Source: Paulownia fortunei
Lineage: Eukaryota > Streptophyta > Magnoliopsida > Lamiales > Paulowniaceae
DNA: 64,000 bases
Assembly (NCBI GenBank): GCA_019321725.1
Contig: CM033109.1
Location: forward strand, 16,461,993 to 16,525,992
Direction: 5' to 3'
The stretch's first letter is position 1. The number at the start of each line of letters is the position of its first letter. Of the stretch, positions 32,469 to 45,959 are shown one piece after another. The translations under genes were made by a program, and so were the position numbers. The notes beneath the pieces were generated by a model, which was given only the letters and a program-made list of their open reading frames with translations, ran no database searches and was not told where the DNA came from.

Positions 32469-35195
32469 TCCTCCCCTTATAGAAATTTCATCCCTGAAAT
32501 TTTACTTACCAAAAAAATTCTAAGTATTTAATTATCATTTTATGCTTGCTTTTCCAAGTCGCTTATTATGTTGATTGACTTTTCCTCATTACTTTATCTA
32601 ATGAGATATTGTCATTTTGAAGTTGCTTTACGTCTATTACTAAAATCTCTATAGATGAGATAGATTCATGCTATACTTTCTTAAAATGAACACATGAAAC
32701 ATATTGTAAACTCCATACATTGATGCAAAGAGGTTGAGTTTACAGGCAATATCCCTAATTCTCTCTGTAATGCAACCAAACTAATGTCCCTAGGATCAAG
32801 TTTGTACATAACATCCCCAAATTGTTTTTTTCTATCGAAGCTGTATAATCTTTTTAATTGGAGACACCTTTAAAAATTTGATCCCCTATTATAAATTACA
32901 ACGATATTGCTCTTTAATCTGCATAATTCTACGGTCATCTCTAACTAGTTTCCATATATTGGCAATTTATTCTACAACTTTTATCATTTCCCAAATCATA
33001 TTCAGCCTAAAAGAACACCAAATTCATTTCAATAAAATGATGACCTATATTTTCTATCATACAATGCCTCATAGAGAACTATCCCAAGTAGCTTGATTAC
33101 TATTGTCATAAGAAATTCCACCCAAGGAAAAATTTTCTCAGTTGACATCAATAATCTAATGCACATGCTCTAAGCATATCTTAAAAAATCTAATTTGTTT
33201 GTCCTGGTTTCCCATTGATGCATGGATGATCACAATATTAAAATATAATTTTATTCCCAATACTTGATGTAAAATCTTCTAGGAAGTGGACAAATCTACA
33301 TCAAAACTAATAAACCCTAATAAACCATAAAGTTTAACCACTTCCTACACATTTATCTTTCTATAGATTTTCATGGAATACCTAGGGTAAATTGAGAAAG
33401 AATGAGCATATTCAGTCAACCTATAAGCAATAACCCAATTCTATTATCATATACAAAATTCCTGAAAGCCTTTCCATTTCCACTTGAAAATAAAAGCAAA
33501 ACTAAATCATTCCAATGACATCTATAGTTATATAGATCATACAATATATTCACTTACTAATAATATTCATAATTTCTTCACGTTCAACTGCTTTTGAGTA
33601 TATAGACATTTCAAGTACTTTGATTTTGTAATCTCACATGTAGTATTACAAAAATAATCTAATTAACTCAAAGAGTATAGAGTAACTTTGCATCAATATA
33701 CCAAAACATAATGAGATAACCCCACTATACACAATACATAACTTATATTTAAAGTTGGAAGCACTACCGAAGCTCAAATCAATTCTCTTTAAGTAATTAG
33801 TGATTTCTTCCCACTTAGTTAACTAATCAAATTTCCTATACCTGCATGAATGATGAAATAAGGCGGTAACAATTAAGGAAATTTTTTGACTGAATACCTA
33901 ATAATATCACTAACCCAGAACACTTTTCTTATTTCTATCACATTTATGGGTCTTCCCTATTTTAGTAGAACCTCAAAGTTTTAAATAGTTACAAGGACAC
34001 CTTCTTAAGAAAGTTACCAGTCCTAAAAATAAATACTGTATTACATAACCAAAAGATCGCATTTACTAAATTGAACAAATAATTTTCTACTTCCTTAATG
34101 TTTCCAAGATCGTATTGAAAGGTCAATCATATTTCTCCTCATTGTACACTAAGATATCATCAATGAATATCACCCTAAGCATACCCATATAGAATCATTG
34201 AACACATTATTCATCATGTATATCAAAATAATTAGGGCATTAGTCAACCCAATGGTACATCAAGAAATTCATAATTAATTTAAACTTAAAATCAATTCTC
34301 AAGATCACAATAACTCATCTTAATTTATCAAATAAACCTTACTATGAAAAAAATTATACTTATTGCAAATTATTACTCAATTTATTTGCAATAAATAATA
34401 CATAACCTCAAGATTCATCTTTCTTCTAGGTGAATATGAAGTGGAGCTTGTTTAGGAGAAGTACTAAGACCTTAATAAAATTAGCTAGTTCGTCAATAGC
34501 ATGCCTGAAAATTTCTTTTCAATATGTATCAAGAGATCTGAGATCACACAAATGGATTTTTGGTAAACTTGGTCATTTCTAAAAATTCTAACACAACCTG
34601 AAGGTCGATAATAACTCTTTCTTCCAACTTTCTTTCATGGTAACTATAAAAAATTATAATTTGATAATCTTCTTTATTTTTTGCAAATAGTAAACATTTT
34701 TCTGCTATGGCCTCCATAAAATTTCTAAATTTTCATCACCTAGAATTTAAAAGTCTTAATAATCCTGAAATAATCAACAATGCATAATTCTTAATAAATC
34801 AATCTACACAAAATGTTATATCATAATCTTAGCCAATATAACAAAATTAACCTAAAGCTCTTAAAATCTAATTATTTGATCTTGAATCTCCAGAAGGAAT
34901 TAAAACATTGTAATTGACCTCATATATATATCAAGTACCCTATCTAATCTTATTACATACTTAGTGGATAATAGATAATATGTAGTTCTAAAGATAGAAT
35001 ACCAACCATAAATTTTGTATCAATTACTACTAATGAGTCTGCCTCAACATTATTTTATACAAAATCTTAAAACACATGGCCAATATTATTCATGAAATAC
35101 AAAATGAATTATATAATAAATAAAACTTACTGGCATGGTTGTACTCCACCAGTTTCAAATATCATGTACATGGACAGTCTACAGAACCATAAACC
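32469..35195 (-). pseudogene. Degenerate gypsy pol of the B element
   Basis: Heavily eroded. On the minus strand the RT catalytic block reads [11 protein letters not shown] near 34145-34185. A remnant of the pol C-terminus (YNMFHV, from the family HNVFHVSML region) lies near 32680-32720, with a GDQIF block near 32875. No open frame exceeds 72 codons and no gag is evident between the primer site and RT. Too decayed to give domain limits. Confidence 0.7.
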
Positions 35196-35209
35196 GAGTT
35201 CTAATACCA
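35196..35209 (-). other. B element primer-binding site
   Basis: Minus-strand TGGTATTAGAACTC next to the LTR corresponds to TGGTATCAGAGCC with substitutions. The equivalent site in family C (45793-45805) is better kept. Confidence 0.7.
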
Positions 35210-35212
35210 CTC

Positions 35213-38200
35213 TACAACACCCCCACCACTAAATATAGATATTGATATAACAATAATTTTGACAAGGTAGCACATGTGTGTACATGTGTGTATATATAAT
35301 TATTTTGTCTAATGTAGCACTTTGAAAAATAGTAAAAGTGTTTTCTTACATATAACTCTGTTTATAGAAAAATCACTATTTATATATAAAAAAAAACCAA
35401 CACCCATTATAGTCACACTATTCTCAAACTTATTTATTATAAAATTTTAAGAGTTATATAGGACATAACATCCCAATGTTATAAGAAGATAGACTCAAAA
35501 ATCAAAATAATAGCCTATACTTTTTGGAAGAAGTAAGAACATTTTGCATCGTGTAACCCTTTATATATAGATAACAATTTACATAATAATAATGATTGTA
35601 AAAATTAGAATATGCGCACAACAAAACCCAACAGGTCATCATCCATTTACAGTGATCCTTAGAAGCCTATAGAAGCTCCAACAACCAGCTAGTAAGCCTC
35701 AAAGTCTCAGGTATCACCATGCTTACCTACAATGCATGAACTACGTGAGCTAATGCTCAATAAGTGAAAATCATGCATGCTGAAGAGATAATCCAACATA
35801 TATGTGATACATTTCTAGGAGATCATGACAAAAATGCAAACTCATGAATCCAAAATAGTTCATTCAAAGTCATTTTCCATCATTAATCCCTTGACCCACC
35901 TACTATGTACCAGATAGAGCTCTCAATAATATCAATTATCATATGATCAAAAATAGATCGACACAGTCCGGGGCTATCTCCTGGTATCACCAGAGGTCCA
36001 CCCCTTATCTTCCCTTATGATCCTCCAAAAGTCTTCCCACCAGCAACATCATTTAGGACACAATCAAGTGGTCCACCCTCTCATGACCACCAGAGGCACA
36101 CCTCCTGTCCACCCCTTTGATCCTTCAAGAAGTAATACTCATGGCACCCCAAAATATCATATAAATAAGCCACACAGGCCTTGGTACACTAATAGTGGCC
36201 AACTAAAACATTTTCTTTCTAAAAATAATATTATGCATTCAAAACCTCAACTGTGAGCACATGTTATATATGCACGTGTAAATATTAATGAATGGCATGT
36301 TCAATGACACAACGGATCCCATGTCCCATCATCTAAGCGATGTATGCACTCTAAGATATTTCTGCTACTCATAATACACTCATCAAGACACAAGGATCAC
36401 ATTTAATATAGATAAGGCAAGAAATACTTTGCCCATGCATTGGAGTTGCAAATAGATTTTTACTTACCTTTGATCGATTGTGTATTACTTCTAGGTTTCT
36501 TAAGTATTATTCCCCAATACTAGATGTGAACCAATCTGTAAAAATATAAGATATCAATCACCATCCTCAATTAACAAGTTCATTATACCTAATGTAGTAT
36601 AAAGTTCTTGAATCTCAATTTAACTGAACTACCTTACCACTTAGAAACTATAATCGAATACAACCTTTTACGAATATTTTTTCTACATCTTAAATGTATA
36701 ATAACCTCACTTAATTGATGTATTATAACTCTTATAAGATCTCCCTAAATGTTAGGGATCGAATGCACCACATCTACGCTGAAACATGTTAATGAACTAA
36801 ATAGGACAGATTCACAACTTCACATTTTCTTACTGCTGCATTAATTTGCATGGTGATTTTGACACTCTTAAACATATCCATTCACTCCCCAATTTTTATC
36901 ACACTTAGCTAACATAAAAAATAATGTAACAATGTTATATAATGGCTATAAATCATGGATATAGCATCCCAAGTTCAGCTCCCTTCACAGCATATTGAAA
37001 CAAATTTTTCCTACTGTGATAGTTTTGTGCACTTCATGACATTAATGGTTTTGACACCCTTAAGTACATTAAACCACTCCCAAATTTTCACCACACTTAG
37101 ATAACATTAAAAATAGACAACCAGATTATAGTCTTGCCAAAACTAATGGATTTAATGCTGAAATTTGATGGAGACAGTTCTGAGCATATCTTTAATTATC
37201 ATGCCATATTTTAATTCTCAAGCTATCCAATCCTAAATACACAATCTTAATTCCTATATAAAAACGTTCATGATGATAAATATAGAATTTACCTAAGGTT
37301 TCTCGCAGATTTCAAGCTCAATAAACTAGGAATCAACATATACACAGATTCTGCCCCTTAGTAGTTTTACAATGTGTTTGCAATCATAAATCATTATTTT
37401 ATGCTTAATAACCCTATAAATAACCTATAAATTCATCATGAACAAGATAAGAATCTTAAGAAAATATAAAACCCTCAAATAATACAAAAATTGATGTCAA
37501 AATTAGTAGATGAACCTCACCTATGCTAGTTTTAGCTTCTACTAATGATTATTACTTCCTTTGCCCTTTCTTATTACTTGGAATCACTTACAACCAGATT
37601 ATAGAGATTTTGACATGAGTTTGGACTCTAAAAATGACTGAAAAATGGTTGAAGGTCATAGGTAAATGGCTAAGAGTGAAGGAAAGCTTGACGTGGTAAT
37701 TGAGGTGCTTGCTTAAGCTTGGTAGCAAGCATGAGGTGGTAAGTTGTATAAATATGACCTTTCACCCATCTTTCAAGCCTAGATCAAATGTGTATTACTA
37801 TATATTAATTTTATTGCATCTTATTTTAATTACCAAAAAATCCCATAGATATTTCATAAGCTAATTTCCTAACCCTTCATTTAATTTCTTACCCGATTGT
37901 TACCCGATTCTTAAATAATTGTCCATATTAAAAATTATATAATCTTATACATAAATGAATATTGTAATATAACCTTTGAATAATATTATCTTATGTCCAA
38001 TATCCCAAATATGTAATTTACTGATATATAATTTTGAAATACCTGGATGAAATTGAATCAAATCGTATAAGTTTACTAGTAATACCTTCAACACTTCTAA
38101 AATTATAACCCATATATCCCATCGACATCCAATATTAATCAACCTCATTCTCTTCTTATTTCAATTTAATATCGATGACTTATATTATGATGATCGACAA

Positions 38201-38360
38201 TTAACACCATATGAGATTTTCTAGAAATTTAATGATCAAATGTGATTATAAGGTAAAACGGATCATGCCACGCTAGTTTCATTGCAAGTACTTATGAATA
38301 ACATGTAGTGCATGAATCATATTGGCGGCCAAGTGAGTAGTGTCAGGCTCATTTATTATA
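35213..38360 (-). repeat. B element 5' LTR (right copy)
   Basis: Partner of 29279-32468, starting TACAACACCC (terminal TG mutated) and ending TTTATTATA. It differs from its partner by many substitutions and small indels, so the insertion is old. Confidence 0.9.
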
Positions 38361-38867
38361 CTGACCCCTATAGAGATATTGGCATAGGTACATGCTGTAG
38401 TCATAGATGTGAAACTAAAAGCTAGTGGAATTCACAAAGAAGGCACTCTTTGTAGGATGGCTCGTAGCTGGAGATGGTGTCAGTGGACTACTAGAGGGTA
38501 TATTTGGTCCATCTCGAGAGAGAGAACCAATTGCAATAGGATGACCCACCACCACACAACCCACATAATTTCTAATCACAATTAAACTAGGTTCATAACA
38601 ACATAGGATGGCTAACCAATGCCTTCCTTAGTATTACATTCAGTCCCTCAATCTCATTAGACTTAGTTGTTTTTATTTAATTTCTTAGTTCTTGCATTTT
38701 AACTCAATCACCACAACATTGTTTAGTTAAATATAGCATAAGTAATCTGTACTTGGTAATCATATACACATTCTATAGGGATATGATACTCTACTCACTC
38801 TTTATTACTTGTTGATACATTGCACTTATAGTTTTGTACCACTTATTTTGGGGTCACCAGCACTCCG
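38361..38867 (+). repeat. Athila-like 3' LTR, second part
   Basis: Continues the LTR split at 29278. The end has the usual layout: GATACTCTACTCACTC, a CTTGTTGATACATTGCACTT block and TTTTGTACC. The same sequence is found inverted at 63660-64000 (for example GGATGGCTAACCAATGCC corresponds to the right edge of the window). It ends where a copia remnant begins. Confidence 0.75.
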
Positions 38868-40724
38868 GTTGTTGAAGAGATAGAATCAATCGTTTGCTAG
38901 CCCTTTATACTGAAACTAGTTTACAGAGATCCAGGCGTCTTCTCTTTATTAAAGTCCACACTTTGGGCAGGAGCACCAGAATTAGAATCCCGCTAGTAAT
39001 TCTAATTCCTTTACTAATCTAACTTTTTAGTGATTTTAAGTAAGTCTCAATTCTTAAACTAACTGGTGGTAATATTAATTGAATACTTTGATCAAAAGAT
39101 AGAACTTTTGATTTGAAAGAAAAAGATAGAAGATGGGATTGAAAGAAAACTTCTTTTTTTTTTCTTTCTTATTATGGTCGAAAATTTCAAATGTATCCTA
39201 GTCTTTGCAATTTTCGGCCCCTATTTTAATTGGTTGGATAATTTTGGTTGATCACAAGATCTCCCAAAAATCTCCCACAAAATCACATGATCACAAGGGC
39301 TCCCTAATCTTATTAAGTCTAATTAAATAATTTAATTATTTAAATTGAATAATTAATTCAACTTTTGAAATTAAATTAAGCCTCAATTATTTAATCTCTA
39401 TTAATTAATTGGATCCAACTCCTTGAATTATTTTCTAATATAGAAATGCTCCATCCTAAATTAACTGTGACCCATTAGGTCCCTAACTAAGCTAGTAGTG
39501 GGCTTATAACTCTTACAACTTATGAATAACAATTACATTGATTAATTAATCCACTTGGAATTAACTCCTTAATTCCAAGAGGCTCACAAGTCATAAAAAT
39601 AACATAGTAAGTGTATCATGACTACCTAGTCTTAAGTGAAAAAGAAAGTCAATCTATTTCAGTTACAAGTAGCATACACGTTAGGTTCTTTCGTCATCTA
39701 ATCTCACGATTGAGTTTAGGGCATGGATTATTTATCGAAATTCAAACTGACTCAATAATTATGATTCAATTCCAAGTTGCAATGACTCAATATGAATCAT
39801 TAGAAAACCCCATCTAACATTCATCCCGCCTTGACCAAGGACTTTTAAGTCATGAACTATGAAAACATAGGAGATTCACTTGTTATAATAGATAAGTGAC
39901 GGATCCTTTATTGGCTACTCATTAACCTTCATACATGCCAAGACAACATCCAACGTATTCCTTTTGTGATTGTAAGGCAATCAGAAGATACATCAAGATT
40001 GAGCATGATATGCATAAAGCTACTATGGTGCCTCAAGTCTAAGGACTAATTATTTACTATTATAACATGAAAATTCTTGTTTTGACAAACAATACCTCCA
40101 ACTAAAAATTTTCAATGGGCATGTTCAGTGTACTTGTTCTCAATCAAGCACCCGCATACATGCACAAGCATTACTATACCAATATCCATGGAGCGAGATA
40201 TTCTTATCATGCGAGCATATATCGTATGTGCAAATCTATTGGGCTTTTTGAGCCCTTGACTCATAACTAATTTAAGACAAAAGCCTTAAAAGCAAACTCC
40301 ATGATTTCTATCAAATGTGTGACCATGCCTCGTAGATTAATTTGGTCTAGGAACTTCATCTAATTAACATAAGTAATTAAAGATAAAGAAAATTACCTAT
40401 TTTATTCATATGATTTAAAAAATATTATTTTACAAATAAAAGAGTATAATAAACACCCAATTTAATTGGTGTGACAGGCACTACTCTAACAATCTCCCAC
40501 TTGCCCATGTACTTTAGGCTCATCTTCTCAAGGTGTCTATCGAATACCTTCTGCGCTAGGGGTTTAACCAGTGGGTCTACCGTATTTTCTACTAAGGCAA
40601 CTCTCTCCACTATAACATCGTCTCTACTAATAATCTCTCAAATCAGATGGTATTGGCTCATTATGTGCTTAGATCTTGATGATATCTCGATTCTTTTACT
40701 TGTGTAATAGCTCTATTGTTATCT
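38868..40724 (-). mobile_element. Truncated copia: LTR plus RNase H end
   Basis: 38868-40493 aligns with most of the copia LTRs at 8578 and 22600, missing roughly the outer 140 bp. It is followed by the polypurine tract (about 40494-40508) and about 220 bp of the RNase H C-terminus (40509-40724, minus strand). The LTR end CTCTAACA is intact here. It is a solo fragment of a third copia copy, cut at both ends. Confidence 0.85.
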
Positions 40725-41900
40725 TAAGGCTTTATTTTCTTTTCTTCATTCATTCACAACCCCAAAACTTATTTCTTTTAGTTAAATTAGGTTGTAGTGT
40801 CTCCCTTACTTGCATCAATTGCTCATACACCCTAATTTTCCCATTCACGTACCCTCATCAAAAGTGCACAATGTGTCACACACTAGGCTCTCTTATGGAC
40901 AAGTCGTGGATTTTTTGGTCGCATAAGGTGGTTGTAACGAGCTTACAATAATTAGAGTCGAATGGTGGTATTTTATATGCTTTGCATATGTCATTTGTTT
41001 CAATAAGGCATAATGGGATGACAGTGATAGATATGTACTCATAGTAGGCTTGAAAGGCTCGAATGAGTCAAAGATGACATAAATTATTTTCAAGTTTGCT
41101 AGTTATCTAGGATTTTGCCTCAAAGGGTAATCAATCAAGTTTTGGAACCCACCACAAAATGACAAATACAACTAATTGGAAGCAAAATCCAACACCAAGT
41201 AGCACGCAATTCACAAGATTTTGACACAACATGCTCAATGAAAATTCAACATTCATGATAAATATCAAATACACACATGAATTGACATGTCACAAGATAA
41301 ACAATCTTTCTTTCATCTAGACTCTATACAATATCAATTAGGTATCATCATAGGTAATCGATAATCAAGTTATTCATTCAATCACAAAACATGAACTCAC
41401 TAAGTTTGTCAACAAAGCATGCTTACTATTGGACTCTAATCACACATATGTAATTCACACACAAAGCTTCAACAAAAATAAAAAAGATTGGCTCAACTTT
41501 TCACATAAAACTAAATCACATAAAATATAAATCCCACCCCCAACCTTAAAATCAACGTTATCCTTGATGTTAACAAATTAAAGCACATAGGAGAGGGGAA
41601 ATAGAAAACTCCACTTTCTAATAGATGATGCACTTGAAGTCCATGGGAGATCTACACATACCACTAAGGAGACGTCCATCTACACACAAAAAAGGAGGGT
41701 AAATGAAATAACATGAGCGAAAGCAACGAAAGTGAGAACACAAGCATAAACAAAGCAATGCAATAGCTAAACAAAAGAAAGCTTGATATGCCTAAATCAA
41801 AAAAATAGAATATGTTTCAAGAACTAACTAAGAAATTATTCAAAAGAAAAGAAAGAAAAGGCCTGGGCTTCCTCCTAATAAAAGCTTGTTTTATAGTCGT
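40725..41900 (-). other. Athila-like 3' non-coding region, inverted copy
   Basis: Reverse-complement homologue of part of 26761-27550, recognisable in GGAAGCAAAATCCAACACCAAG (about 41158), its neighbours, and the region around 41290. Further right, on the minus strand, a QAFIRRKPRPF stretch (about 41850-41890) marks the post-pol boundary seen in Athila elements. No gene. Confidence 0.65.
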
Positions 41901-42767
41901 TGGCCCAACTTTGTTACCTCTCTTTGGGAAAAGGCAAGATAAAATTTAGACATCTTACGCTCGTTGCCTCCTCCCAAGATGTGCTTGGATTGGCATTAAT
42001 CACCTCGTATCAAGGGGTTTGAGTTTTTCCACATGGTCTCTGCTTGCATGGTTGATCGTAATCTTGGTCTTGGCTTGGCTAAATTTTTTGATTTTAATTG
42101 AAAATGCTTCTTAAAGGGTAATTTGGCATCAAAGTGTGCAAGGGCGCTACCAAGCTTTCATCCTCCAACTCTCCTCCTTTTGAAATTTTCAATGGTACTT
42201 CAAATTCTTTTCTCAACCTATTTTCCTACACTTGCTTAACAACAAAGGGATCTAAAGCATCTAATTGATTACACTTAGGTTTTTCCACCCAACAATTTAT
42301 TCCCTTAACTTCATTCACATTAACATGTATTTCATCTTTTTCATTTTCTTTTAAGTTCACAATGTATGCATCAACTTTCTTCTCATAATTGGTATGTTGT
42401 AAAATATGATTTGTCAGCTGGTTAAGGGTATCATTTTTTCCCACACAAGTTTATTTCTATCGGACATTTTAAGGCTTTTGAAATATGAAAGGTCACTTAA
42501 TTGTTCCCAATTCTAAGTATCAAATTTCCTAGTTATACATCAATCAAAGCTTTACTCGTCACTAGGAAAGGTCTACCTAGAATAAAGGGCACACTAGCAT
42601 CTTTCTTCATGTCCAACACAATGAAATCAACTCAAAAAATAAACTTGTCTACCTTCACTGGCGCATCCTCAACCATACCTCCTGGATACTTGATAGACTG
42701 GTTAGCTAGTTGAAGTGATACTATCGTTGTCTTTGGCTCTCCTAATCTAAGCTTTCTAAACAAAAAG
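41901..42767 (-). pseudogene. Athila-like protease and pol N-terminus; RT and integrase missing
   Basis: Minus strand: protease region at 42500-42767 (LRLGEPKTTIVSLQLANQS, then YPGGMVEDAPVKVDKFIF, VPFILGRPFLVT, ALIDV), followed by VTFHISKALKCP and a 72-codon open stretch (42226-42444) with LDALDPFV, then KGGELEDESLVALLHTLMP. Within ~600 bp the sequence becomes post-pol, so RT, RNase H and integrase were deleted. The right end is cut by family C sequence at about 42768. Confidence 0.82.
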
Positions 42768-42901
42768 TGGTTAAAGTGTTTTGGAGAAACCAATTGGTAG
42801 AAGAGGCCATTTGGGAAATAGAGGATGAAATGAGAACTAAGTATCCTGAATTTTTTTGGTGGTGAAATATTGGGGATAAAATTTTTATAAGGAAGGAAGG
42901 A
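42768..42901 (+). pseudogene. Last ~134 bp of a family C internal region
   Basis: Nearly identical to 50366-50495, the end of pol plus polypurine tract just before the 3' LTR (shared GGTAGAAGAGGCCA, ATGAGAACTAAGTATCC, ATAAAATTTTTATAAGGA). Its presence upstream of the LTR at 42902 shows that this LTR is also the 3' LTR of a second, mostly deleted copy. Confidence 0.9.
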
Positions 42902-45789
42902 TGTGATACCCGAGCCTCTTACTACTCACATGACCACATAATTCATGCATTACATGTTAATTATGTGCTATTTTCATTGGTATGACATCATATAATTCAT
43001 TTTATTTTATACGGCATTGTAAATCATTAAACTTAATTTTGAAGCTCTCGCACGGTATTGATTACGAATCTCCTAATCTAAGTGGTTGATTTTGTATTTA
43101 GATAAGAATAAATTCAGGTATCAATATAGTGAATAGTGCTAGGTTACACATGGTAACCATAGGAGTTCGAAAGATGTCACTGAAAAGTTTATAGAAAGGA
43201 AATCAGTTCGATCATGAATTTTAATATTATATGTATATTTAAATCATACAATTAGGATAAATAGACATATAATACTATAATTTAAATGTTATATAACTAG
43301 GTTCATAGGCTTGTAACACTATCGGTGCACAAACTTATCGATCGGGCAAGACCTGATGATTTTTTGGGTGAAAAACCTAATGAACGGACATAGGAATTGG
43401 CTACGAGAATGAATGGTGATGAAGATAGGTTACAACCAAATAAGAATATGTGAGACACACAAGATTAGGGCTACAAGATAAGGGAGAAAATCAGATTATA
43501 CCATTACATGCCACCTCAAACTTATGCCACCTCATGCTTAGACTTATGAAGTTAGCACCTCAACCTATTCTTCACTCTTAAGCTAACAACCACAACTTGA
43601 ATCTTCTTCTGAACTATTTCATCTTCTAAATACATGGAAAAATCTCTCTAAATAGGTCCTAAGTGATTCCAACTGAAAAAGGAGGCAAAAAAAGTAAAAG
43701 GAAGGATAAATAACCAAGTTCAAGTAGAAAACTGTGCAAGGTGAGCTTAACCTACGAGTTTGGCATGAATTTTAGATTTATTTTGAGGTTTATTGGATTA
43801 TTAAGATTTGAATATTATTTTTAAATATGTTAGGATGTTATTAGATAGGCTTTGATGCATAAACAAAGGGTTTGTGGTTGGAAATATTTGATAGAAAACA
43901 CTTGTGCTAGAAACTATCACCTTGCTATATTTCTGCGTTTTAGGCTTCAAAAGTGTATGATATGTTGAATAAAACCTATAATTATCATTATATACATGTT
44001 TATATATGAGTTAAAAGTATTGTAATGAATTTCAATCGGTTAGAAATTGAAATAGAGAATGATATTGGAGAAACACTCAAACTGCCAAAGTAGCAAAATA
44101 TATTTTGGTGTGCTGTGAAGGAGACTGAATTAGGGGAGCTAAACCCATTAGTTAGGCAAGAATACAACCTGGTTGTCTCTGTGTATATTTTATAGAAGTG
44201 TGGTAAAAAGTTTGGAGATATTGAATATACATAAAGGTGCCAAAACCATTAATGTCGTGAAGTGTGCAAAACTGTCACGGTAGGAAAACAATCTGCTTCA
44301 GTATGTTGTGAAGAGAGCTGAACTTGGAAGCTATATCCATGAGTTTTAGCAATTCTATGCTATGGTTACATTTATATACATGTTATCTAAGTGTGTTAAA
44401 AATTTGGGAGTGATTGGATATATTTAGGGATATCAAAATTATCATGCAACTAAATTGGACAACAAGTAAATATGAAAATATGAATCTGTCCCATTTGATA
44501 ATTTAACATATCTCTGCCTAAACATGTTGCTATTGAGTGTTAACAATTAGATACATGATATTAGAGTTATAATACTTCAATTATATGATGTTCACATGTA
44601 TCTAAGATGAAAAATTAAGGTATTGGAGGGACTAGATTGGGTTCTAGTTTGTAAAACCTAGATAGCTTGGTGTTTAAGGTCTTAGTATGATATTTTATAC
44701 TTTCAACTTGCCAAATTGGGAATGGTGCTTGATGTTTGTACTATTACAGGCTATTTTACATCTAAGATTGGAGGGGAACAATAAAATAATCTAGACTAAG
44801 CCACCAACCAAGTGAAAGGTAAGTAAAAATTCATTTGCAACTATAATGCATAGACATAGTAGATGTGTGAATTATATGTAATATCATAAATCATATGTAC
44901 ATAGTAGAGGGCTCTCCATTAAGCGTACATACATGGGCGTTGTCATTGGCACGTGCATGCATCATATACAAGCATTGTGATAAATCTTGCATTGCACGGC
45001 ATGATACTGAGAAAGGAAAATATTTTGCTGACCACTACTACTGCACCGAAGCATGCATGGATTTGCATGGTTTTATAGATGGATTTGTAGATTCACGTGC
45101 ATGGATTTGCATGCATATGAGTATGCATGGATTTGCATGCTTATATTATTATTATCCATTAGATTATGATAGTGTACAGAGCTCTTTTCCAGTGCATGGG
45201 ATAGTAGCGTTGGTCAGGGGCCCAAAAAAGAAATGATTTTGAGAGAAATATTTTGATGAATAAAATTACATTGTGGGCATAGCATTTTGAGATGCATGAC
45301 TTGATATTGTGGATTATTCTTTAACATGCATAATCATTACTTTCTAAGCATTAGCTCATATAGTTTATGCATTGTAGGTGAGTATGGCGACGCTTGAAAC
45401 ATCTTTTATTGACTGGACGGCTGTTGGAGCTCCTGTAGGTGTCTGAGGGAGTGTGTACATGGATGATGACCTGTTAGGCTATTTTATTGGCTTGTTATAT
45501 TTTAAGTCTGTTGTATTATATTTTTAGACTGGTACTATATTTCGCTTTTAAAACTTTACTGTAAATAAGTATGTAAATATTGGGTCGTTGTGGGTGTTGT
45601 GCTTTTATATAAATACTGATCATGCTATATACATGACATGTGGGAGAAAGTATTTTAAATAGGGTTGTGTATGTAAGAAGTGATTTATCTTTTTTTGAAG
45701 TATTTAAAAAAAAATATTTTGTGCATGGACACAGGTTCTATCATGTCAAATTATACTAAATATCTAGTTGTCGAGTAGTGGGTGTTACA
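42902..45789 (+). repeat. Family C LTR, left copy (5' LTR of the element)
   Basis: 2,888 bp, TGTGATACCC to GTGTTACA, direct repeat of 50496-53206. A cluster of TGCATG/GGATTTGCATG repeats (45045-45145) is longer than in the other copy and accounts for much of the length difference. A TATA-like TATATAAATA lies at 45606-45615. The 113-codon frame at 44895-45236 is mostly this repeat cluster and has no family support. Confidence 0.92.
45606..45615 (+). promoter_or_regulatory. Candidate TATA box in family C LTR
   Basis: TATATAAATA, conserved at 53021-53030 in the other LTR and about 180 bp before the LTR end, leaving a short R/U5. Reasonable core promoter by position; no experimental support. Confidence 0.5.
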
Positions 45790-45792
45790 GAG

Positions 45793-45805
45793 TGGTATTA
45801 GAGCC
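45793..45805 (+). other. Family C primer-binding site (initiator tRNA-Met)
   Basis: TGGTATTAGAGCC, one mismatch from the canonical TGGTATCAGAGCC, three bases after the LTR end at 45789. Confidence 0.92.
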
Positions 45806-45959
45806 AGGTCTTGATTCTGTAGACTGTCCATGTACACAATCTTAGAACTTGCGTAGCGCAGCCACGCTAGTAAGTTTTACATTATTATATATTGCATTAC
45901 ATATTTCATGAATTGTATTGGCCATATGTTGTCAAACTTTTGTAAAACAACACTGCAAA

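Larger units (their letters stand above)
29279..38360 (-). mobile_element. Ty3/gypsy element, family B, complete outline with degraded interior
   Basis: 9.08 kb: LTRs of about 3.19 and 3.15 kb flank 2.74 kb of internal DNA. The minus-strand orientation is set by the primer-binding site at 35196-35209 next to the right LTR and by fragments of pol. A duplication (CTGAT/CTGAC) borders it inside the Athila-like LTR. The interior lacks a recognisable gag and has only degenerate pol, so the element probably moved using enzymes of relatives or decayed heavily after insertion. Confidence 0.88.

Noticed and set aside
44895..45236. 113-codon plus-strand open frame
   Set aside because: It lies in a non-coding LTR and is mostly TGCATG repeat sequence; the homologous LTR at 52418-52621 keeps only part of it in shortened form.
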